Of a stretch of DNA of 11,089 nt, positions 7,509 to 11,089 are shown piece by piece (position 1 is the first letter of the stretch; every line of letters begins with the position of its first letter). The position numbers and the translations under genes are program-made. Source of the stretch: CAZSNT01 sp964607765 (GTDB taxonomy: Bacteria; Verrucomicrobiota; Lentisphaeria; Oligosphaerales; JABHEG01). Under the pieces are notes generated by a model. That model was not told the DNA's origin and made no database searches. It saw only the letters and a list, made by a program, of their open reading frames with translations. Where the stretch lies: contig CAZSNT010000252.1 of the NCBI GenBank assembly GCA_964607765.1, positions 1-11,089 of the forward strand, read 5' to 3'.

Positions 7509-8462
7509 CTAAGGCGCGGCGGCCTCGCCGTTACCGGACCGAATCACGGCCAACACAACGCGCCTGAGCGACGCATCGGCGACACGTCGAACAGCACGGT
7601 CGCGCGTCGCAGTCGTGTCCGGCCCGACAGCCACAGCCTTCTCGTGAAACTCATGGACCGTGGCGTCCGCCCCCCGAAGTCGGACGGTCACCGCAGCCTG
7701 CCAACAGGCCCGATGCCGGACGGAGGAAAGCCGCTCAACCGCCGGTGTCAGCTGCAGCCGAAACGCGCCCGGTGTCCCATCCCCGACGACCGGGATGCGG
7801 GCGCACGTCAACCACTCCCGGACGCGAGGGAGCAACGCCGAAAAGGCAGCAGCCGCGTCGTCGTCGCTGCGCGCCAGAACAACCCCAGACAGCACACCGG
7901 TGGTCCCGGCCGAGCCCACAGCCAACGCCACCTGTTCCTCGACCGACGCCGCGCTGGGAAGCAGCACGGGACGCTTCTCCGCGAGCGTTGCGGCAAGTCG
8001 CTCGGCCAGCTCCTCGGCCAACTCGTCCAAGGCCGCGGTGACCGACACGCGCAGCGTCACGCCGGCAACCTGCATCGTCTCGCAGCTGATCAGTCTGCCT
8101 ACCACCGTCCGACGCTTGCCGATGTCCAGAACCCGTCCGGTCAACACAAGCTGGGCGCCCGTCAGGCGCCCGAACCGAATCGCATTCTCGACGGAGACCA
8201 GACCGGACGTGTTCAGCCGATGCTCGGCCAACACCCGATCCAGTTCAACCCGCTCCACCAACGCAATCCCCTCCCGGCCGGAGAGCGCCACCGACAGCAG
8301 GTCGGACAGCTTCGTCCCAACGTCGGCAGGAGCACGCGAACTGACCGCAAACGACGCGACGGCCAAGGTGCAAGGCTCAGCCGCCGCAATGGAGACTGCC
8401 GGCAACAACCCGGTGACGATCGACACCGCGCTCAGAATCCAGATGCGTCGCGACACCGTCAC
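7509..8462 (-). CDS. Exported CsgG/FlgO-like protein
   Basis: This 317-residue protein starts at GTG 8462, overlapping the stop of the upstream gene as GTGA. MTVSRRIWILSAVSIVTGLL begins a signal peptide that probably ends after IAAA (residue 28). There is no lipobox cysteine, unlike classical CsgG, which is a lipoprotein. Residues 32-135 carry the CsgG/FlgO pattern: TLAVASFAV (first strand), LSDLLSVALSG (helix), ALVERVELDRVLAEHRL (67-83), GRLTGAQLVLTGRV (98-111), then a strand pair. In the known families this fold gives the periplasmic part of the curli secretion channel or of FlgO, an outer-membrane flagellar protein. From about 190 to 310 there is a second alpha/beta domain (LLPRVREWL, FRLQLTP, WQAAVTVRLRG, ADASLRRVVLAVI) that resembles the topology of small lipoprotein domains but is not assigned. 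No curli or flagellar gene is nearby, so I do not assign a curli or flagellar role. It is the middle gene of the operon. The CsgG-like call is good; the function is unknown. Confidence 0.8.
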   Translation of the reverse strand: MTVSRRIWILSAVSIVTGLLPAVSIAAAEPCTLAVASFAVSSRAPADVGTKLSDLLSVALSGREGIALVERVELDRVLAEHRLNTSGLVSVENAIRFGRLTGAQLVLTGRVLDIGKRRTVVGRLISCETMQVAGVTLRVSVTAALDELAEELAERLAATLAEKRPVLLPSAASVEEQVALAVGSAGTTGVLSGVVLARSDDDAAAAFSALLPRVREWLTCARIPVVGDGTPGAFRLQLTPAVERLSSVRHRACWQAAVTVRLRGADATVHEFHEKAVAVGPDTTATRDRAVRRVADASLRRVVLAVIRSGNGEAAAP

Positions 8463-10831
8463 TGCGCCGCCCCCTTCCCCCCAAACTGCGGACTCCGCAA
8501 CAGGTCCGCGGCAAAGAAGCGCAAAAACTCATTCTCGGACTGCGCCGCCTCGCGCAGAGCCGGACCGGCCGCTGCACCGATGTCCAGCAACCCCCGTCGT
8601 GCAGCCTTTGCCACAGCGTCGTCCTCGTCAACCAATGTCCTGACGAGCAGCGCAATGGCTTCGGGGCTGCTCAATCGCGTGCAGTAGAGCACGACCCGCA
8701 GGCGCGCCGCTCGCTCCGTGCCGGTCAACACGGTCGCTGCCGCAGGCACCAGCACTGGGGCAATGCTCCGAAGCTCGTGCTCGAAGGTCGTTGTCGGAAG
8801 ACGCAGAAAAGCAGGGACATCCCGCACAGGCGGGGCATCGACGCGCCCCGTCGCGCTGCGGCGCACAACCCTTCCGCGGCGCACGCGAACACCGACGAGC
8901 GTCAGGTCTTTACGCACGATCAGGGGGACGAGACGCGACGCTGATGTCGGATCTATCTTCACGGCTGCGAACGCCGCAACCAGCCCCGTGGCCGAATCGT
9001 CCCGGGCCGCCAACTGCTCCAGCGCCGGAACGCAGGCATGCGCGGCCGCGCCGAGCTCGCCGAGAATCCACGCAGCAGTGCGCTGCACATACCGGTCCTC
9101 GTAGCGACTGTAAGGCCCCAAATCACTCTCCACATGTGGCCTGAGAAGCTCGATGACGACGCCCGGGGTGATCGGGCGTTCGGGGCGGCTCAGTGCTGAG
9201 ACGACTGCGGTCCGCTCAGCCGCGCAGTGACTGCGCAGAGCTGCCGCCAACTGCTCAATCGCTGGCGCGTCGGAGTGATCCGCCTCCCGCCTTCTCACCC
9301 CGGAGATGTTCGCCAAAGCCAGCGCTGCCGCCTCTGTCTCGCCCCAGCCGGCGGCCGTCATGATCTGACGCAGATCCGGAGCGAATGGTGCTGCGCTCGG
9401 CCCGGCCTCGGCACAGAAGGCAACCAGCGCACCTTCCAGCCGGCCCGTGTTGCGGGACCATGCCACCCGGACGGCGTCGAGCAGCGCGGCGTCAGGCTCC
9501 TGCGTCCGTGCCAGGCAGACGATTGCCGCCCACACGGCTTCCGGGGTGCCCTCCGTAAGCAGCGTCCGCAGAGACGGGCCCAGGACCGAATACGCTGCAG
9601 CGGACGTCGGCTTGAATTCACCCAACGCCGGATTCAGGACGGAGAACGGCCTCTGTGCGGAGAACTTCGCCACGACCCGCGGCAGCGATTTCTCCCGCAG
9701 CCACGTGTCGTCGATGTCATGGTGCTCGATCTCACCCTCGTAAACACGCGTGAGCGACTGATGCGAGTAGGAGGCCCCGAATGTCGACAGCTGTCCGAGC
9801 GCGCGGCGGCGCCTGTACTCGTCCATCACTCGGTACGCCCTCTGCACCCGGTCCCAGTCCGGTTGCCGCAGATGCTGGGCGCGCCTCTCGGACAGCACGG
9901 ACCAGAGCGTGTCGAGTATCGGCTGGATGTCCGGCCGTCGACTGTCAATGGCCTGCGCGAGCACTTCCCAGGCCGACGCGCTGTCCCAGGCGCTGACCGT
10001 GAGCACAGCCGCAGCCAACGCACGGATGCGGATGTCCTTGTGCGAGCAGAGCGCCACGTAGCGATCGACACGAGACCGGCCAAGCCAGCCGATGCGGACC
10101 AGTGCAGACGCGGCGTGATGATTGTCCGGGGTCGCGAGAAACGCCGCCAGCAGCTCCGGTTCCGCAGCGAGTGCGTGAACCCCCATGTGCCCGAACACGT
10201 CCAACGCCGCGAGCCGGGCGCCGGGGCAGCTGCTGCCGATGCTGCGAGTCAGCGCGCGCGTCACAGCACGCGGAAGCAGGAACTTCAGCCCGCCCGAAAC
10301 CTGATCCAACCCCGTCGTCAGACAGCGGTTGCCGTCCTCCACGCTTCGTATCACGGCCACCGTGAACGCCGCTTGCCAGGGCAGGTTCCGCAAGCGGTCC
10401 GCCCGCAACGGCACGAACAGCTTCAGGGCGTCCCGGGCGCCACGCCGTACGGTCTCGTCCGGATCCCGAAGCGCCTCGAACACCAGCAGGAGACTCTCAA
10501 CAGTGCCGCAGCGCGCAAGTCCTGCCGCTGCCGTAGCGCGTGCAGTCGGGCTCTTGCTCCGGACAAGCACGTTGCGGAAGAACTCGGCGGGGTCGCCTCC
10601 TGCCCGGGACAGTTCGTCGGCCAGGCGCCGATCCCCCCTCATCCTGAGCCAGTCCCCCACCGTGGTCCCGGCTGCGTCCCATGGCCCGGCGATGGCCATG
10701 CGCTGCGCCCACGCGGTTTGGAGTGTCAACACCGCCCCGACCAGACACAGACAGCCGACGACACGGGGCCTCGCAAACGACGGGCCATGTGTGCTGGCTT
10801 CCACGCGGCGCTCCTCCCTCGTCTTCCTCAT
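8459..10831 (-). CDS. Exported HEAT-repeat solenoid protein
   Basis: The protein has 790 residues from the ATG at 10831. The frame is open to a possible start at 10894, but the extra 21 residues are Arg/Gly-rich and lack a ribosome site, while 10831 follows GGGAAGGGAG. A long basic N-terminus (about 24 residues) precedes a hydrophobic core, VVGCLCLVGAVLTLQTAWAQ (24-43), with a probable signal-peptidase site at AWA-Q. The mature part is an alpha solenoid. HEAT-like helix pairs are clearest at 96-140 (ARATAAAGLARCG, DETVRRGARDAL), 204-275 (ARLAALDVFGHMG, IRIRALAAAVL), 583-625 (VQRTAAWILGELG) and 709-780 (DDAVAKAARRGLLDIG, FLRFFAADLL). The middle (300-420) is less regular and includes a charged segment (YEGEIEHHDIDDTWL). 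HEAT solenoids serve as protein-binding scaffolds, so this product may organise the two downstream proteins in the periplasm. Its stop overlaps the next start (GTGA). The solenoid and export calls are firm; the partner role is inferred. Confidence 0.8.
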   Translation of the reverse strand: MRKTREERRVEASTHGPSFARPRVVGCLCLVGAVLTLQTAWAQRMAIAGPWDAAGTTVGDWLRMRGDRRLADELSRAGGDPAEFFRNVLVRSKSPTARATAAAGLARCGTVESLLLVFEALRDPDETVRRGARDALKLFVPLRADRLRNLPWQAAFTVAVIRSVEDGNRCLTTGLDQVSGGLKFLLPRAVTRALTRSIGSSCPGARLAALDVFGHMGVHALAAEPELLAAFLATPDNHHAASALVRIGWLGRSRVDRYVALCSHKDIRIRALAAAVLTVSAWDSASAWEVLAQAIDSRRPDIQPILDTLWSVLSERRAQHLRQPDWDRVQRAYRVMDEYRRRRALGQLSTFGASYSHQSLTRVYEGEIEHHDIDDTWLREKSLPRVVAKFSAQRPFSVLNPALGEFKPTSAAAYSVLGPSLRTLLTEGTPEAVWAAIVCLARTQEPDAALLDAVRVAWSRNTGRLEGALVAFCAEAGPSAAPFAPDLRQIMTAAGWGETEAAALALANISGVRRREADHSDAPAIEQLAAALRSHCAAERTAVVSALSRPERPITPGVVIELLRPHVESDLGPYSRYEDRYVQRTAAWILGELGAAAHACVPALEQLAARDDSATGLVAAFAAVKIDPTSASRLVPLIVRKDLTLVGVRVRRGRVVRRSATGRVDAPPVRDVPAFLRLPTTTFEHELRSIAPVLVPAAATVLTGTERAARLRVVLYCTRLSSPEAIALLVRTLVDEDDAVAKAARRGLLDIGAAAGPALREAAQSENEFLRFFAADLLRSPQFGGKGAAQ
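8470..8479 (-). promoter_or_regulatory. Ribosome binding site of the CsgG-like gene
   Basis: On the minus strand, GGGAAGGGGG ends seven bases before the GTG at 8462, inside the last codons of the HEAT-repeat gene. With the GTGA overlap it supports 8462 as the start. A second in-frame GTG two codons later is possible and would change little. Confidence 0.5.
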
Positions 10832-10833
10832 CG

Positions 10834-10843
10834 CTCCCTTCCC
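10834..10843 (-). promoter_or_regulatory. Ribosome binding site of the HEAT-repeat gene
   Basis: GGGAAGGGAG on the minus strand lies just before the ATG at 10831. If the AAGG core pairs with 16S rRNA, the spacing is five bases. It selects this ATG over the open frame upstream. Confidence 0.5.
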
Positions 10844-10968
10844 GCCGCGCGACGCGCCGGACCGCCGCCCGTTCCCTGTCGGGCGCGGCGACACGGTTGC
10901 GCGGCAAATGCAGGCCCTCGGAGTGGGACTGGGAAGGAACCACGGCCTCCCCCCTCGGGTGCGGTTTC

Positions 10969-10997
10969 ATCTTACCACACCGACCGCGCAGCGGCAA
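10969..10997 (-). promoter_or_regulatory. Possible sigma-70-type promoter of the three-gene operon
   Basis: Read on the minus strand, TTGCCG (10997-10992) and TAAGAT (10974-10969) are separated by exactly 17 bases. Each matches the -35 or -10 consensus at four of six positions. Transcription would start near 10962 and leave a leader of about 130 bases. The sequence around it is GC-rich, so the two boxes stand out slightly, but the match is weak. Confidence 0.35.
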
Positions 10998-11008
10998 GTG
11001 GGCGCCCG

Positions 11009-11024
11009 TTCGCCTCCAGGCGAA
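11009..11024. repeat. Short inverted repeat upstream of the operon promoter
   Basis: TTCGCC-TCCA-GGCGAA can form a six-pair stem with a four-base loop (a seventh T-A pair is possible). No T-run follows on either strand, so it does not look like a terminator. It lies just upstream of the proposed -35 box and could be an operator or a chance palindrome. Confidence 0.35.
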
Positions 11025-11059
11025 GTTCGAGCAGAGCTGCTATAGCCGGGAACAGGACC

Positions 11060-11080
11060 CCCACGACCTTGCGTCGTGGG
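11060..11080. repeat. Inverted repeat near the right edge
   Basis: CCCACGAC-CTTGC-GTCGTGGG is a perfect eight-pair stem with a five-base loop. There is no T-run on either side. It may be a dispersed intergenic (REP-like) palindrome, a regulatory site, or part of the end of a neighbouring unit beyond the window. The rest of the 258-base region 10832-11089 shows no gene that I can support. Confidence 0.45.
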
Positions 11081-11089
11081 TGAACCAGA

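Noticed and set aside
5100..8462. A curli or flagellar locus on the basis of CsgG/FlgO-like sequence
   Set aside because: No curli subunit, CsgE/F-like or flagellar gene is present, and the CsgG-like protein lacks the lipobox, so the fold alone does not support either assignment.
4827..8687. A plus-strand open frame of 1286 codons running opposite the large anchored-protein and CsgG-like genes
   Set aside because: It crosses the boundaries of the three minus-strand genes and its product is rich in Arg, His, Gln and Pro with no domain or signal, as expected of an antisense shadow in GC-rich DNA. The minus-strand frames have signal peptides, ribosome sites and recognisable folds.
10741..10765. 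A lipobox-like VVGC in the HEAT-repeat protein (residues 24-27)
   Set aside because: The cysteine lies at the beginning of the hydrophobic stretch and not at its end, so it cannot be a lipoprotein cleavage site. AWA-Q after the stretch fits ordinary signal peptidase better.
9227..11083. A plus-strand open frame of 618 codons opposite the HEAT-repeat gene
   Set aside because: Its translation is Arg/Pro/Gln-rich and featureless, while the opposite strand encodes clear HEAT helices and a signal peptide. It is a shadow.

Overview
This is a GC-rich bacterial window with two convergent gene blocks and almost no intergenic space. It holds five genes, one of them cut by the left edge. All five encode exported or envelope proteins: a cadherin/Ig-like surface protein, an outer-membrane beta-barrel, and three proteins with N-terminal signal sequences. 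An outer-membrane barrel means a diderm (Gram-negative type) host. Exported HEAT solenoids beside CsgG-like proteins are familiar from the PVC group (Verrucomicrobiota, Kiritimatiellota, Lentisphaerota, Planctomycetota), but no lineage marker is present, so this placement is a weak inference.

Plus-strand block (2-3360): the tail of a large secreted protein with a cadherin-like (Big_9 type) module overlaps by four bases (ATGA) a gene for an 871-residue outer-membrane protein. That protein has an N-terminal soluble domain, a central beta-barrel-like region and a further soluble C-terminal domain. Translational coupling suggests that the two products work together, for example a surface protein and its outer-membrane partner.

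Minus-strand block (10831 down to 3378): a compact three-gene operon. In order of transcription it encodes an exported HEAT-repeat protein (790 residues), an exported CsgG/FlgO-like protein (317 residues, GTGA overlap with the gene before it), and a 1366-residue membrane-anchored protein (30-base gap). The last appears to contain FN3-like modules, two more degenerate CsgG/FlgO-like modules and a long helical C-terminal half. A possible sigma-70-type promoter and two hairpins lie in the 258 bases upstream. The two blocks meet tail to tail with only 17 bases between stop codons and no convincing terminator.

The main point of interest is the minus-strand operon. It has three CsgG-like modules in two adjacent genes plus a solenoid scaffold, with no curli subunit or flagellar gene in view. 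It is a candidate for an undescribed envelope assembly; its function is unknown. No RNA genes, CRISPR arrays, insertion sequences or attachment sites were seen.
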